DNA of 64,000 bases, from assembly GCF_001975785.1 (NCBI RefSeq), contig NZ_MSFI01000005.1, positions 1 through 64,000 on the forward strand. The letters are read 5' to 3'. Below, piece by piece: positions 17,322-25,885 of this stretch. The notes beneath the pieces were generated by a model. That model saw only the letters and a list, made by a program, of their open reading frames with translations, was not told the origin of the DNA and did not search any database. The first letter of the stretch is position 1, and each line of letters opens with the position of its first letter. Source of the DNA: Domibacillus epiphyticus (GTDB lineage Bacteria; Bacillota; Bacilli; Bacillales; Domibacillaceae). The translations under genes and the position numbers were made by a program.

Positions 17322-17797
17322 AAACCACCCCACTGTGTCAAAATGGTTTTAATCATCGCAACAATGAAAGCGGAAAAAACGCCAAATAAAATAACAGAAC
17401 CAGCTAATTTAAACATATTGCCGCCTACACCAAGCACAAACCCTTCTGTCCGATGCTCAATGGCTGCCGATATAACGGCATTTCCAAATCCAGTAAGGGG
17501 AACTGCCGAACCGGCACCACCGAATTGCGCAATTCGGTCGTAAACGCCAAAACCCGTCAAAAGCATTGCAAGGAAGATCATTGTTCCTGCTGTCGGGTTC
17601 CCTGTCGTTTGTTCTGTAAAATCAAAGAAGAAAATATAAAAGTATTGGATCGCCTGCCCGATTACACAAATAATTCCCCCTACAAGGAATGCTTTCAGGC
17701 AATTATTTAAAACAGGCCGCTTTGTTTCGCGCTTCTTTTGAAGTTTCTGATACTCCTGCTGAACAGGCGTTAATTCCTTTTTTTGATTATTGGACAT
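17318..17797 (-). CDS. spoVAC: Stage V sporulation protein AC
   Basis: A 159-residue membrane protein of the SpoVAC family, a channel component through which Ca-dipicolinate moves during sporulation and germination. A basic N-terminus (residues 1-35) precedes about four membrane helices with the characteristic DRIAQFGGAGSAVPLTGFGNAV segment. ATG 17797 is chosen over GTG 17806 because AGGAAG lies the right distance upstream. The usual partner spoVAEb does not follow: spoVAD and then DUF1657 come directly, with overlapping codons. Confidence 0.93.
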   Translation of the reverse strand: MSNNQKKELTPVQQEYQKLQKKRETKRPVLNNCLKAFLVGGIICVIGQAIQYFYIFFFDFTEQTTGNPTAGTMIFLAMLLTGFGVYDRIAQFGGAGSAVPLTGFGNAVISAAIEHRTEGFVLGVGGNMFKLAGSVILFGVFSAFIVAMIKTILTQWGGL

Positions 17798-17835
17798 TTT
17801 CACCACTTCCTATCCCACTTTAATATAAATGGAAG

Positions 17836-17865
17836 AAAAGGCTGGTTATCCATAACCAACCTTTT
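17836..17865 (-). terminator. Hairpin between DUF1657 and spoVAC
   Basis: Fourteen-base arms AAAAGGCTGGTTAT and ATAACCAACCTTTT (one G-U pair) with a tiny loop, inside the operon just upstream of spoVAC. The following T tract is poor (TTTTCTTCC), so it may act as a partial terminator or RNA-stabilising hairpin that sets DUF1657 above spoVAC-AD expression. Confidence 0.6.
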
Positions 17866-17872
17866 CAAATCG

Positions 17873-18079
17873 TTATTGTTGTTTATACTGTGGTTCTTCC
17901 TTTAAAATTTGATCAATGCGCGGCGAGAAACTGTCAATAATTGTCTTTGTTTGTTGAGCAGCATCTTCATAAAGCTTTTTCGCTTGTTGATTATCCGTAC
18001 TGAGCGAAAATGTTTCGAAGCTTGCTTGAACTGTTTTTAGCCCAGCCATCGTTTGCTTAACATCACTGATTACAGTCAT
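17873..18079 (-). CDS. DUF1657 protein, first gene of the spoVA-like operon
   Basis: A 68-residue DUF1657 protein, MTVISDVKQTMAGLKTVQ onwards, paralogous to the one at 16096-16302 and to the C-terminus of the 2Duf-like protein. ATG 18079 is preceded by AAAGGAGGAAAC. A weak sigma-G-like pair (GTATT at 18160-18164 and CATAAAA at 18135-18141, 18-base spacer) lies upstream and would fit forespore expression. Biochemical function is unknown. Confidence 0.83.
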   Translation of the reverse strand: MTVISDVKQTMAGLKTVQASFETFSLSTDNQQAKKLYEDAAQQTKTIIDSFSPRIDQILKEEPQYKQQ

Positions 18080-18220
18080 CTCTGTTTCCTCCTTTGTTTT
18101 TAAGAACACGTTTAGAATGAGGAAATTGAAGCTGTTTTATGTTCTTCAAATCTATCCAGAATACGAAAAAAATGGTGGTGAAAAAAAGCATAAAGAGTAA
18201 TTATTTTCAAATACTAAAAA

Positions 18221-18245
18221 AACCGTTCGAAGAACCCGAACGGTT
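18221..18245 (-). terminator. Terminator of the PAS kinase gene
   Basis: Perfect 9-base arms AACCGTTCG and CGAACGGTT, followed on the minus strand by seven Ts, directly after the kinase stop codon. Confidence 0.85.
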
Positions 18246-18246
18246 A

Positions 18247-19620
18247 TTAACAATGGGGAAGTGAAATAGTAAAAGTAGTCCCCTTATTTTCTTGACTCTC
18301 AATATGGTACTTCCCACCATGATTCTGAATGATTTTAAAACTCATCATTAAACCTAATCCATTTCCATTTTCTTTTGATGAATAGAAAGGCTCTCCTATT
18401 TTCAGCATTTTATCTTGAGGAATCCCAATTCCCTCATCAGCTATGCCAATTTCGACCCTATCTTTGTTCCGGCGTACACTTATTGTGATCTTTCCTCCGT
18501 TCGGCATCGCGTCCATTGCGTTTTTCATCATATTTAAAAATACTTGTTTTAACTGATGTTCTTCACATTCAACCATTGTGTCATGATCCTTAATATGGAA
18601 ATGAAATTGAACATTTTTCAAATTTGCTTCTGACTCAAGTAATGAAATAACATGTTTAAGTAGAGGTACAATCTTTCTTGGAGCAAAATGCACAGGATGT
18701 GGCTTAGCAAGCAGCATAAATTCACTTACAATCACATTAATTCGATCAATTTCGTCTAATATGATTTTTTGATACTCATTGTTTGTTGACATTAGCTGCG
18801 TAAACCCTTTTATTGACGTTAAAGGATTCCGAATTTCATGAGCAACTCCCGCTGCCAATTCGCCAATTACGGATAATTTTTCGGATCTTAACAGAAGTTC
18901 TTCTGTTTTTTTTCTTGACGTAATATCATGCTGAATAACGACATACTGATTGGGTTTGCCGTCTTCCATGAGAGGAACGATCGTTACATCAATCCAATAC
19001 TCCAATCCGTTTTTTGTTCTTTGTTTCAGCTCTCCTTTCCATCTATCCCCTTTGCTGATGATTCCAAAAATATCATTGTAAAATTCTCGCGAATAATAAT
19101 TTGAACCTAAAAAGTAAAAATGTTTTCCAATTAATTCATCTTTTTTGTACTCAGACAACTCACAGAACTTGTCATTTGCGGAAGTGATGAATCCTTCCAA
19201 ATCGCAATATGCAAGTATAATGGAATGATCGATCACTTCCTGAATATCCGTCATTTTATTTTCAAGCTCTGTTACATCTTTCAAGGTCAGGACATATCCA
19301 TTATACTTACCTTTATAAAAAAACGGATCTATGATGATACATGCAGTATACCTATCAAATAAAGTCACTATTGTTTCATACGGAAAAGGACCTTCTCTTA
19401 AAATATCCAGCTGTGCGCCAATGTCACAAAGAAACATTCCTATGCTTTTTCCAATTAATTCTTCCTTCGAATGTATATTAATATATTTACTAAATTTATT
19501 CACTAGATTATTCGTATAATCATTGCTCCATTGAATTGTAAAATCCTGATCTAAAATAAATATATTTCCACCAATTTTATTCAAAAAAAACTTCATTTCT
19601 TCATCCTTAAAAAAAACCAT
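18247..19620 (-). CDS. Soluble PAS sensor histidine kinase (KinA/KinE type)
   Basis: A 457-residue cytoplasmic histidine kinase with no membrane helix. Two or more PAS-like domains fill residues 1-240, the second ending YVVIQHDITSRKK. The HisKA box AAGVAHEIRNPLTSIKG places the phospho-His at about residue 261. The N box is QVFLNMMKNAMDAM, G1 DEGIGIP and G2 GNGLGLMMSFKII. There is no neighbouring response regulator, which is the pattern of Bacillus sporulation kinases that feed Spo0F. A sporulation role is likely from architecture and the adjacent spoVA cluster, but not proven. ATG 19620 has GGAGGG upstream. Confidence 0.85.
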   Translation of the reverse strand: MVFFKDEEMKFFLNKIGGNIFILDQDFTIQWSNDYTNNLVNKFSKYINIHSKEELIGKSIGMFLCDIGAQLDILREGPFPYETIVTLFDRYTACIIIDPFFYKGKYNGYVLTLKDVTELENKMTDIQEVIDHSIILAYCDLEGFITSANDKFCELSEYKKDELIGKHFYFLGSNYYSREFYNDIFGIISKGDRWKGELKQRTKNGLEYWIDVTIVPLMEDGKPNQYVVIQHDITSRKKTEELLLRSEKLSVIGELAAGVAHEIRNPLTSIKGFTQLMSTNNEYQKIILDEIDRINVIVSEFMLLAKPHPVHFAPRKIVPLLKHVISLLESEANLKNVQFHFHIKDHDTMVECEEHQLKQVFLNMMKNAMDAMPNGGKITISVRRNKDRVEIGIADEGIGIPQDKMLKIGEPFYSSKENGNGLGLMMSFKIIQNHGGKYHIESQENKGTTFTISLPHC

Positions 19621-19838
19621 ATCATTTACCCTCCAGGCAAATTCCTTTGCATAAAAAAGGTTGTTGCATAAAACTTTAGACTCGTTCTAAAGTTAAAACC
19701 ATTATCATATATAATATCAAATAATTGCCCCTTTATGTATTTTTTTCTGAATATTTATTATTTTTCAAACAGACATCATACTTGAATTGTGCAGCAGGTA
19801 ATGATGACTTTGATCCCTGTGAATATAGAGAGAAAAAA

Positions 19839-19861
19839 GACCCTCTAGTCTATAGAGAGTC
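19839..19861 (-). terminator. Terminator of the CatE-like gene
   Basis: Arms GACCCTCTA and TAGAGAGTC (one mismatch) with a 5-base loop, then TTTTTT on the minus strand, just after the stop codon. Confidence 0.75.
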
Positions 19862-19869
19862 TGTTGAAT

Positions 19870-20715
19870 TTATATAACCATTCGAATTTTGTTTCCTGAC
19901 GGATCTGTTGCAAGATAAGAATCCGCCTCTTTCGTGACTGAAGCGCCCAATTTCTCAAGTTGTTTAATAGCTTTGCCTCTTGCTTCCTCATCCGGAAAAA
20001 CAAGTGAAAACCAGTTTAAGCCTACACTGTTCTTTTTGGGGACAGGTGCACCAATCCCCTGCCATGTATTTAGCGCAATATGATGGTGGTATCCTCCCGT
20101 AGAAGTGAATATGGCCTGTGGATATAGACTGACAACGGCAAATCCGAGTCCATTGATATAAAATTCTTCAGCTTTTTTTAGATCGGCTACATGCAAATGA
20201 ATATGGCCCATTACAGTATCAGCTGGCAATCCGCTCCATTCTCCTTCACTTTCCGCAAGAAGACTATCTCCGTCAAGAGGTTCTGTTGCCATAGCGACTT
20301 TATCATTTGTCCACGTCCATTCAGTTGATGGCCGGTCCCGATATACTTCAATTCCGTTGCCATCTGGATCGTTAATGTAAAGCGCCTCACTGACGTAATG
20401 ATCCGACGCGCCGAAACGATAGCCAGTTTGAAGTAAGTGATGTAAAAAGACCGATAAATCGGCTCGGCTTGGCAATAACAACGCAAAGTGATATAAGCCG
20501 GTTGTACGCCCTTCTTTTGGTGAGACATCCAACGGCTGCTCCAGCGTTACTAACGGTGTTTTGCCATCTGTTGTTAAAACGGCTGTTCGATCTGTCTGCT
20601 CCAGTACTTGAAAACCGATCACGTTTTTATAAAATGTCATCGCTCTTTTTAAATCCATTACGGTAATATTGACTTCTCCAACAAACGTGTTCGGTTTACG
20701 GTGAAAATGTTCCAT
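19870..20715 (-). CDS. CatE-like catechol 2,3-dioxygenase (VOC family)
   Basis: A 281-residue protein with two vicinal-oxygen-chelate modules. Metal-ligand positions are visible in GLYHFALLLP, in GNGIEVYRDRP and in the second-module GHIHLHVADLKKAEEFY. It aligns well with B. subtilis CatE (YfiE), a thiol-stress-induced catechol dioxygenase, including ALYINDPDGNGIE and GGYHHHIALN. A TAATTAGTTAC palindrome lies upstream, where the DUF24-family repressor CatR acts in B. subtilis. The catD partner is not present. The substrate is inferred from homology. Confidence 0.82.
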   Translation of the reverse strand: MEHFHRKPNTFVGEVNITVMDLKRAMTFYKNVIGFQVLEQTDRTAVLTTDGKTPLVTLEQPLDVSPKEGRTTGLYHFALLLPSRADLSVFLHHLLQTGYRFGASDHYVSEALYINDPDGNGIEVYRDRPSTEWTWTNDKVAMATEPLDGDSLLAESEGEWSGLPADTVMGHIHLHVADLKKAEEFYINGLGFAVVSLYPQAIFTSTGGYHHHIALNTWQGIGAPVPKKNSVGLNWFSLVFPDEEARGKAIKQLEKLGASVTKEADSYLATDPSGNKIRMVI

Positions 20716-20756
20716 TTTGCTGTTCCCCTTTGTATACCTTTTTATTTACATTTCGA

Positions 20757-20783
20757 TAATTAGTTACTTTATGTAACTAATTA
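20757..20783. promoter_or_regulatory. Palindromic operator upstream of the CatE-like gene
   Basis: Perfect 11-base arms TAATTAGTTAC and GTAACTAATTA with a 5-base spacer, about 40 bases upstream of the gene. The GTTAC-N5-GTAAC core is repeated at 36192-36206 beside an HxlR/DUF24 regulator, so a MarR/DUF24-type redox repressor is the likely ligand. Confidence 0.75.
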
Positions 20784-20860
20784 TATAGGTGTATATAAAA
20801 AGTTGTCAAGAAACTTCTTCATGCATTTGGATTCTGCTAGTTAACTTCACCCCAATAAAA

Positions 20861-20888
20861 AAAAGCAGGAGTGAATGTCACTTCCTGC
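20861..20888 (-). terminator. Terminator of the msmX-like gene and sugar operon
   Basis: GCAGGAGTGA pairs with TCACTTCCTGC (one bulge). The minus strand continues into eight Ts. It lies right at the end of the last gene of the sugar operon. Confidence 0.8.
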
Positions 20889-20890
20889 CA

Positions 20891-21991
20891 CTATTCTCTT
20901 ATCCTCAACTCAGTCACTGCGTCAAAGAAATGTGCTTTGTTCATGTCAAAAGCAAGCCGCAATTCTTCACCTGCCATTATATCAAGACGGGAATCAAGAC
21001 GGGCAACGAAGTTTTGTCCTTCAATGTCTGAATAAACCATCACTTCCGCACCAAGAAGCTCCGATACCGAAACGGTCGCTGGGAAAGATGAATGTTGAGA
21101 TGATTCGATGAAGATGAGTTCATCGTGAATATCTTCCGGACGAATACCGACCATAATCCGATTTCCTATGTAACCCTGGTCACGCAAATATCTCATTTTT
21201 CCTTCAGGAACGGCAATTGATTTTGATCCGATTTTAATGATCCCTTCATGAAGATCCGCATTGAAGAAATTCATTGGAGGTGAACCGATAAAGCCGGCGA
21301 CAAACGCATTTTCGGGCTTCTCATACACTTCTTTCGGCGAACCAATCTGCATGATTTTCCCATCCTTCATCACAACAATTCGTGTTGCCATCGTGAGCGC
21401 CTCTGTTTGGTCATGCGTCACATAAATCGTTGTTGTTTGCAGACGCTGGTGAAGTTTTATGATTTCTGAACGCATCTGAACGCGAAGTTTTGCATCAAGG
21501 TTTGAAAGCGGCTCATCCATTAAAAATACTTTTGCATCTCGGACGATCGCACGGCCAAGTGCCACACGCTGGCGCTGACCACCCGATAATGCTTTCGGTT
21601 TCCGCTTTAAATATTCAGTTAGCCCTAAAATTTGCGCCGCATTTTCTACGCGCTTCTTAATCTCATCTTTCGGCAATTTCCTGAGCTTCAAGCCAAATGC
21701 CATATTATCATATACTGTCATATGCGGGTAAAGGGCATAGTTCTGGAATACCATTGCAATATCACGGTCCTTCGGTGCTACATCGTTTACGAGGCGGCCA
21801 TCGATGTAGAAGTCACCTTCAGAAATTTCTTCAAGGCCTGCAATCATCCTGAGCGTAGTGGATTTCCCGCAGCCAGATGGGCCTACAAAGACGATAAACT
21901 CTTTATCTTGAACGTGGAGGTTAAAATCATCAACCGCCGTCACTTTTCCATCATATATTTTATAAATATGATTTAGTTGAAGCTCTGCCAT
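20891..21991 (-). CDS. MsmX/UgpC-type sugar ABC transporter ATPase
   Basis: A 366-residue ATPase of the CUT1 sugar-importer class. Walker A is VGPSGCGKST at about residues 36-45, signature LSGGQRQRVALGRAIV, Walker B VFLMDEPLSNLDA, then THDQTEA. The C-terminal 120 residues form the OB-like regulatory domain (GIRPEDI). It energises MalFG-type permeases; the operon supplies a binding protein and two permeases, which otherwise lack an ATPase. In Bacillus, MsmX is shared by several sugar importers, so this copy may also serve others. A strong RBS (AGGAGGGG) precedes the ATG. Confidence 0.9.
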   Translation of the reverse strand: MAELQLNHIYKIYDGKVTAVDDFNLHVQDKEFIVFVGPSGCGKSTTLRMIAGLEEISEGDFYIDGRLVNDVAPKDRDIAMVFQNYALYPHMTVYDNMAFGLKLRKLPKDEIKKRVENAAQILGLTEYLKRKPKALSGGQRQRVALGRAIVRDAKVFLMDEPLSNLDAKLRVQMRSEIIKLHQRLQTTTIYVTHDQTEALTMATRIVVMKDGKIMQIGSPKEVYEKPENAFVAGFIGSPPMNFFNADLHEGIIKIGSKSIAVPEGKMRYLRDQGYIGNRIMVGIRPEDIHDELIFIESSQHSSFPATVSVSELLGAEVMVYSDIEGQNFVARLDSRLDIMAGEELRLAFDMNKAHFFDAVTELRIRE

Positions 21992-22004
21992 ACATATCCC
22001 CTCC

Positions 22005-22018
22005 TGTAAACGTTCATA
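22005..22018. promoter_or_regulatory. Weak cre-like site before the msmX-like gene
   Basis: TGTAAACGTTCATA matches the CcpA cre consensus around its central CG with two mismatches in the right half. It lies 14-27 bases upstream of the ATPase start, overlapping its RBS region. Could be chance. Confidence 0.3.
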
Positions 22019-22092
22019 TACATTTTATTCGCTTACGGTGAAATTAAAGATAAAGCATGCACCAACAACTATTTGTGCATACAGGCGTTTAT

Positions 22093-23061
22093 TTACGCCC
22101 ACCACATTTCTCCCGGAGCCTCACGGATTAAGACATCTCTTAAATTTTTAACAGCGCGCCCAAAGCCTTCATCGATTGACATAATAGGGTCTTCATGTTC
22201 AATGCTGACGACGTAGTCATAGTTGTATGTGCGCAAGGCGCTCATCATATCGGACCACTCCTGAAGGCTATGTCCGCATCCAACACTACGGAAAGTCCAC
22301 GCACGTGTTTGCACGTTTCCGTATGGCTGCATGTCCGTCAACCCGTACATGTTCACATTGTCCTTATCGATATACGTGTCTTTCGCATGAAAATGGTGGA
22401 TTGCGCCGGCTTTTCCAAGAATTTTAATTGCAGCCACCGGGTCAATTCCCTGCCACCACATATGACTCGGATCTAAATTTGCACCAATAGCATCACAGGT
22501 TTTTTCACGCAGTTTTAGCATTGTATACGGTGTATGTACGAGAAATCCTCCATGCAGTTCAAGACCGATCTTCACGTTATGGTGCTGCGCAAGTTCACCA
22601 ATTTCTTTCCAATATGGAATGAGCTTGTTTTCCCACTGCCACGCCAACACATCGCCGTATTCTGCAGGCCAGGGAACAACCGGCCAGTTCGGCTGCTTCG
22701 CTTCTTCCGAATCACCAGCTGTGCCAGAGAAGGCATTAACAACAGGAACGCCAAGAAGTGACGCCAGTTTAATCGTTTTGCGAAGTACCGAATCGGACTG
22801 TTCCGCAAATGTCTTATCCGGTGTGAGGGGATTACCGTGACAGCTGAATGCACTAATTGTGAGACCGCGTGATGTAACAGCTTCCAGATAGTCATGCCGC
22901 CTTTGTTCGTTTTCTAACAGTTCATCAAGTGGGCAATGAGTGTTCCCAGGATAGCATCCTGTCCCAATTTCCACTGCATCAAGTCCTGATGCTTTCACGT
23001 GGTCCAGCATCTCTTCAAATGATTTGTTTGCAAATAACACCGTAAATACACCTAGTTTCAA
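22093..23061 (-). CDS. Sugar phosphate isomerase/epimerase family protein
   Basis: A 322-residue TIM-barrel protein of the xylose-isomerase-like/AP-endonuclease-2 superfamily. Metal-binding positions are suggested by GLELHGGF, ANLDPSHMWWQG, HHFHAKDTY and VSIEHEDP. Relatives act as epimerases or isomerases on keto-sugars; in the E. coli ycj pathway a member of this superfamily works on 3-keto-glycosides together with Gfo/Idh/MocA dehydrogenases. It lies 16 bases after one of two such dehydrogenases here. The exact reaction is unknown. Confidence 0.8.
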   Translation of the reverse strand: MKLGVFTVLFANKSFEEMLDHVKASGLDAVEIGTGCYPGNTHCPLDELLENEQRRHDYLEAVTSRGLTISAFSCHGNPLTPDKTFAEQSDSVLRKTIKLASLLGVPVVNAFSGTAGDSEEAKQPNWPVVPWPAEYGDVLAWQWENKLIPYWKEIGELAQHHNVKIGLELHGGFLVHTPYTMLKLREKTCDAIGANLDPSHMWWQGIDPVAAIKILGKAGAIHHFHAKDTYIDKDNVNMYGLTDMQPYGNVQTRAWTFRSVGCGHSLQEWSDMMSALRTYNYDYVVSIEHEDPIMSIDEGFGRAVKNLRDVLIREAPGEMWWA

Positions 23062-23077
23062 AACGTATCCCTCTCCT

Positions 23078-24121
23078 CTATTCCCTTTTTATTTGAATGC
23101 TTCTTCCCACTTTTGCACTTTCATAAACTGATTCCATAATGCTTGAAACATATAGCGATTCATACGGATTTGCCAGCGGAACAGCGAATCCGAGGCAGCA
23201 CGCTGCAAAATGCTTTGCCTGCAAAATTTCAAATGGCTCTTCTTCTGGCATCCAAGTGATATCTGTATTTAAAAGAACACCATTTTCCGCTTTGTTAAGA
23301 CGAAGTGGAAAAACGTCGAGCCCGCCTTTCGTGCCAGAAATACTAATTGTTTCTTCGTCTTCCGGAATGTTTGCCGCCCACGACGTTTCCAATATTACTG
23401 TTGCACCGTTTTCCAATCTGATAAATGCAGCCGCATGATCTTCTACTTCAAATGTCGCCGGATTAATTGTTCCCCACTCATTTACCTGATCCTTCTGCAT
23501 GCTCAAGTTATTGTAGGTCGTGCCGCTTACTTCGGTTGGCTTCGAGCTGCCGGTCAGCCACAATGCCAGATCAAGCAAATGGCAGCCGTAGTCGATTAAC
23601 GCTCCGCCGCCTTGCAAGCCGCGGTTTGTAAACACGCCCCAGCCGGGCACTTTCCGACGCCTCATCGCTTTAATCCGAATGACGAGCGGTTCGCCTATTT
23701 CACCGCTGTCTATAATTCTTTTTGCTGCCCGTGCTTCTTTCATAAACCGATAATGATAAGCGATTGTCAGCACTTTTCCTGATTTTTCCGCGGCTTCGAT
23801 CATCTCTTTGCATTCCTTCGTATTCAGTGCCATCGGTTTTTCACATAGAACATGAACACCGGCATTCAACGCTTGAACCGCCGCCGGGGCATGATATTTA
23901 TTCGGTGTTGTAATAAGGAGTGCATCAATGTTCTCTAGCATATCATTGAGATCGGTGTATACGCGTTCAATATCAAATTTTTCAGCTGCTTCCTGTGCCC
24001 GCTCTTCGTTTATGTCCATTACAGCTGTAACCGACACCTCTTCTACATGGCGAAAAGCCGGGATATGCCGTCCTTTTGCTATTTCACCGGCCCCTAACAC
24101 ACCGATTTTCAGTGTTTTCAT
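23078..24121 (-). CDS. Gfo/Idh/MocA family sugar dehydrogenase (second copy)
   Basis: A 347-residue NAD(P)-dependent oxidoreductase with N-terminal Rossmann motif IGVLGAGEIAKGRHIP and catalytic-site EKPMALN (Lys of the family EKP motif). The downstream half contains the IDYGCHLLDLALWL segment that supplies the His/Asp pair. Members include ThuB, which oxidises disaccharides such as trehalose to 3-keto forms. ATG 24121 has GAGGTG upstream and is preferred to the in-frame GTG at 24130. It shares fold but only moderate sequence similarity with its upstream neighbour, so the two probably catalyse different steps. Confidence 0.85.
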   Translation of the reverse strand: MKTLKIGVLGAGEIAKGRHIPAFRHVEEVSVTAVMDINEERAQEAAEKFDIERVYTDLNDMLENIDALLITTPNKYHAPAAVQALNAGVHVLCEKPMALNTKECKEMIEAAEKSGKVLTIAYHYRFMKEARAAKRIIDSGEIGEPLVIRIKAMRRRKVPGWGVFTNRGLQGGGALIDYGCHLLDLALWLTGSSKPTEVSGTTYNNLSMQKDQVNEWGTINPATFEVEDHAAAFIRLENGATVILETSWAANIPEDEETISISGTKGGLDVFPLRLNKAENGVLLNTDITWMPEEEPFEILQAKHFAACCLGFAVPLANPYESLYVSSIMESVYESAKVGRSIQIKRE

Positions 24122-24136
24122 GTTATTCACCTCGGG

Positions 24137-25162
24137 TCAAATACGCACAATTTGTTTTTTCTTATTTGATTCAAGTGCTGCAAAAATAACTGCAAGTGAT
24201 TTTTTTCCTTCTTCCCCGTTCACAAGCGGTTCGCTATCTTCTAAAATGCAGGCAATGAAATGTTCAATTACGTGTGTATTCGTCTGCTTTCCTTCGTCAT
24301 TCGACTGAATTGCGCCAAGGCTGTGCCGCTCACTGCTGCCATTTTTATAATGAATAATTAATGAATAGTCTGGATCATCTTCAAGGCGCATCATGCCGTT
24401 TTCCGCATAGAAAACAGTTGAATTGTCTTCACCGCCGTTGTACGCCCAGCTTGCAGCGAGTGTACCGATAATGCCGCTTTCCGATTTCAAAATACAGACG
24501 GCATTGTCATCCACGGTCGAGTTTTGTTTGGCAGACGTTTCAACGAATGCTGCTGCTTCTACAAATTCTTCACCAATTAAATAGCGAAGCAAGTCTGTTT
24601 TATGAACGCCAAGGTCGCCCATTGCACCGATAAATGCACGCTCTTTGTCAAAAAACCAGCTGTTTTCACCGTCAGCACTCCATTTTTCCGGGCCGCCATG
24701 CCCGAAAGCTGTACGGAAACTGTAAATTTTGCCAAGGTCGCCTCTCTCAATAATATTGCGGGCCTTTACGTGTGAGGAAACAAAACGCTGATTGTGGGCG
24801 ATCATTAATTTTTTGCCATTCCTCTTTGCGACTGCAATCATTGCCTCGGCTTCTTCTCTTGATGTCGCCATTGGTTTTTCACACAAAACATGTTTTCCCG
24901 CTTCAAGTGCCGCAATCGATATCGGAGCGTGGAATGAGTTCGGCGCACATACGCTCACTGCTTCTATATCAGCATTTTGGATAAGATCTTTGTAATCCGT
25001 GTATGCCATTGCATTGTGTTCATCCGCAAATGCCTGTGCCCGTTCATGCACAATATCACAAAATGCAATGATTTCTACATTTTTGTTCATTGCGTATTCT
25101 GGAATATGACGATGCTTTGCAATACTTCCGCATCCAATAATACCTACTTTTATTTTGGGCAT
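24137..25162 (-). CDS. Gfo/Idh/MocA family sugar dehydrogenase (first copy)
   Basis: A 341-residue oxidoreductase with Rossmann motif VGIIGCGSIAKHRHIPEY, the EKPMATS lysine motif near residue 95, and the AMGDLGVHKTDLLRYL catalytic segment. It lies 3 bases after the ThuA-like gene, the order seen in thuA-thuB pairs of rhizobia, where ThuB forms 3-keto-trehalose. Likely substrate: an imported glucoside or disaccharide. Cofactor preference cannot be read reliably from the sequence. Confidence 0.86.
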   Translation of the reverse strand: MPKIKVGIIGCGSIAKHRHIPEYAMNKNVEIIAFCDIVHERAQAFADEHNAMAYTDYKDLIQNADIEAVSVCAPNSFHAPISIAALEAGKHVLCEKPMATSREEAEAMIAVAKRNGKKLMIAHNQRFVSSHVKARNIIERGDLGKIYSFRTAFGHGGPEKWSADGENSWFFDKERAFIGAMGDLGVHKTDLLRYLIGEEFVEAAAFVETSAKQNSTVDDNAVCILKSESGIIGTLAASWAYNGGEDNSTVFYAENGMMRLEDDPDYSLIIHYKNGSSERHSLGAIQSNDEGKQTNTHVIEHFIACILEDSEPLVNGEEGKKSLAVIFAALESNKKKQIVRI

Positions 25163-25165
25163 TGT

Positions 25166-25885
25166 TTATTCTCCTTTTGTCGTTTCAAGTGATTGTGCAT
25201 TTCCATAAACAGGACGTTCTCGTTTCAAAGGTGAAGCCCACTTCACAGCATTTTGAATAACCTTTTGAACATTTTTGTTGTAGTATGTCGGATGCGTTTC
25301 ATGTCCCGGCCGGAAATAAAAGATCTTTCCGTTTCCGCGTTTGTACGTCACACCGCTTCTGAACACTTCTCCCCCTTCAAACCAGCTTAAGAAAATCAGT
25401 TCGTCCGGTACGGGAATATCGAAATGCTCACCGTACATTTCTTCATGGTCGAGTTCAAAATATTCGCCGATCCCTTCTGTAATCGGATGCGTCGGATCGA
25501 CAACCCAAAGCCGTTCTTTTTCTCCGGCTTCCCGCCACTTTAAATCACATGATGTACCCATTAACGTTTTGAATATTTTTGAAAAATGTCCGGAATGGAG
25601 CACGATAAGACCCATGCCTTCTAACACGCGCTGCTTTACTTTTTGAACGATCTCATCGCTTACCTCGTCATGGGCAACATGGCCCCACCAGATTAATACG
25701 TCTGTGGTAGTCAGAACGTCCTCTGTCAGCCCATGCTCCGCTTCATCCAATGTAGCTGTTTTTACATTTACATCACTATTTTTTAAAAAGCCGGCTATGA
25801 CTTGATGAATACCATCCGGGTAAATGTCTGTGACAACTGGGTTTTTCTTTTCATGCCGGTATTCGTTCCAAACTGTAATATTCAT
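25166..25885 (-). CDS. thuA: ThuA-like protein
   Basis: A 239-residue ThuA-domain protein (class I glutamine-amidotransferase-like fold). Characteristic segments are [29 protein letters not shown] and [17 protein letters not shown] near the end. ThuA is encoded with ThuB in trehalose/disaccharide catabolic loci and has been linked to 3-keto-sugar breakdown, but its reaction is not settled. The ATG overlaps the lacI stop (ATGA), so it is translationally coupled to the regulator. Family assignment is firm; the role is inferred from context. Confidence 0.85.
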   Translation of the reverse strand: MNITVWNEYRHEKKNPVVTDIYPDGIHQVIAGFLKNSDVNVKTATLDEAEHGLTEDVLTTTDVLIWWGHVAHDEVSDEIVQKVKQRVLEGMGLIVLHSGHFSKIFKTLMGTSCDLKWREAGEKERLWVVDPTHPITEGIGEYFELDHEEMYGEHFDIPVPDELIFLSWFEGGEVFRSGVTYKRGNGKIFYFRPGHETHPTYYNKNVQKVIQNAVKWASPLKRERPVYGNAQSLETTKGE

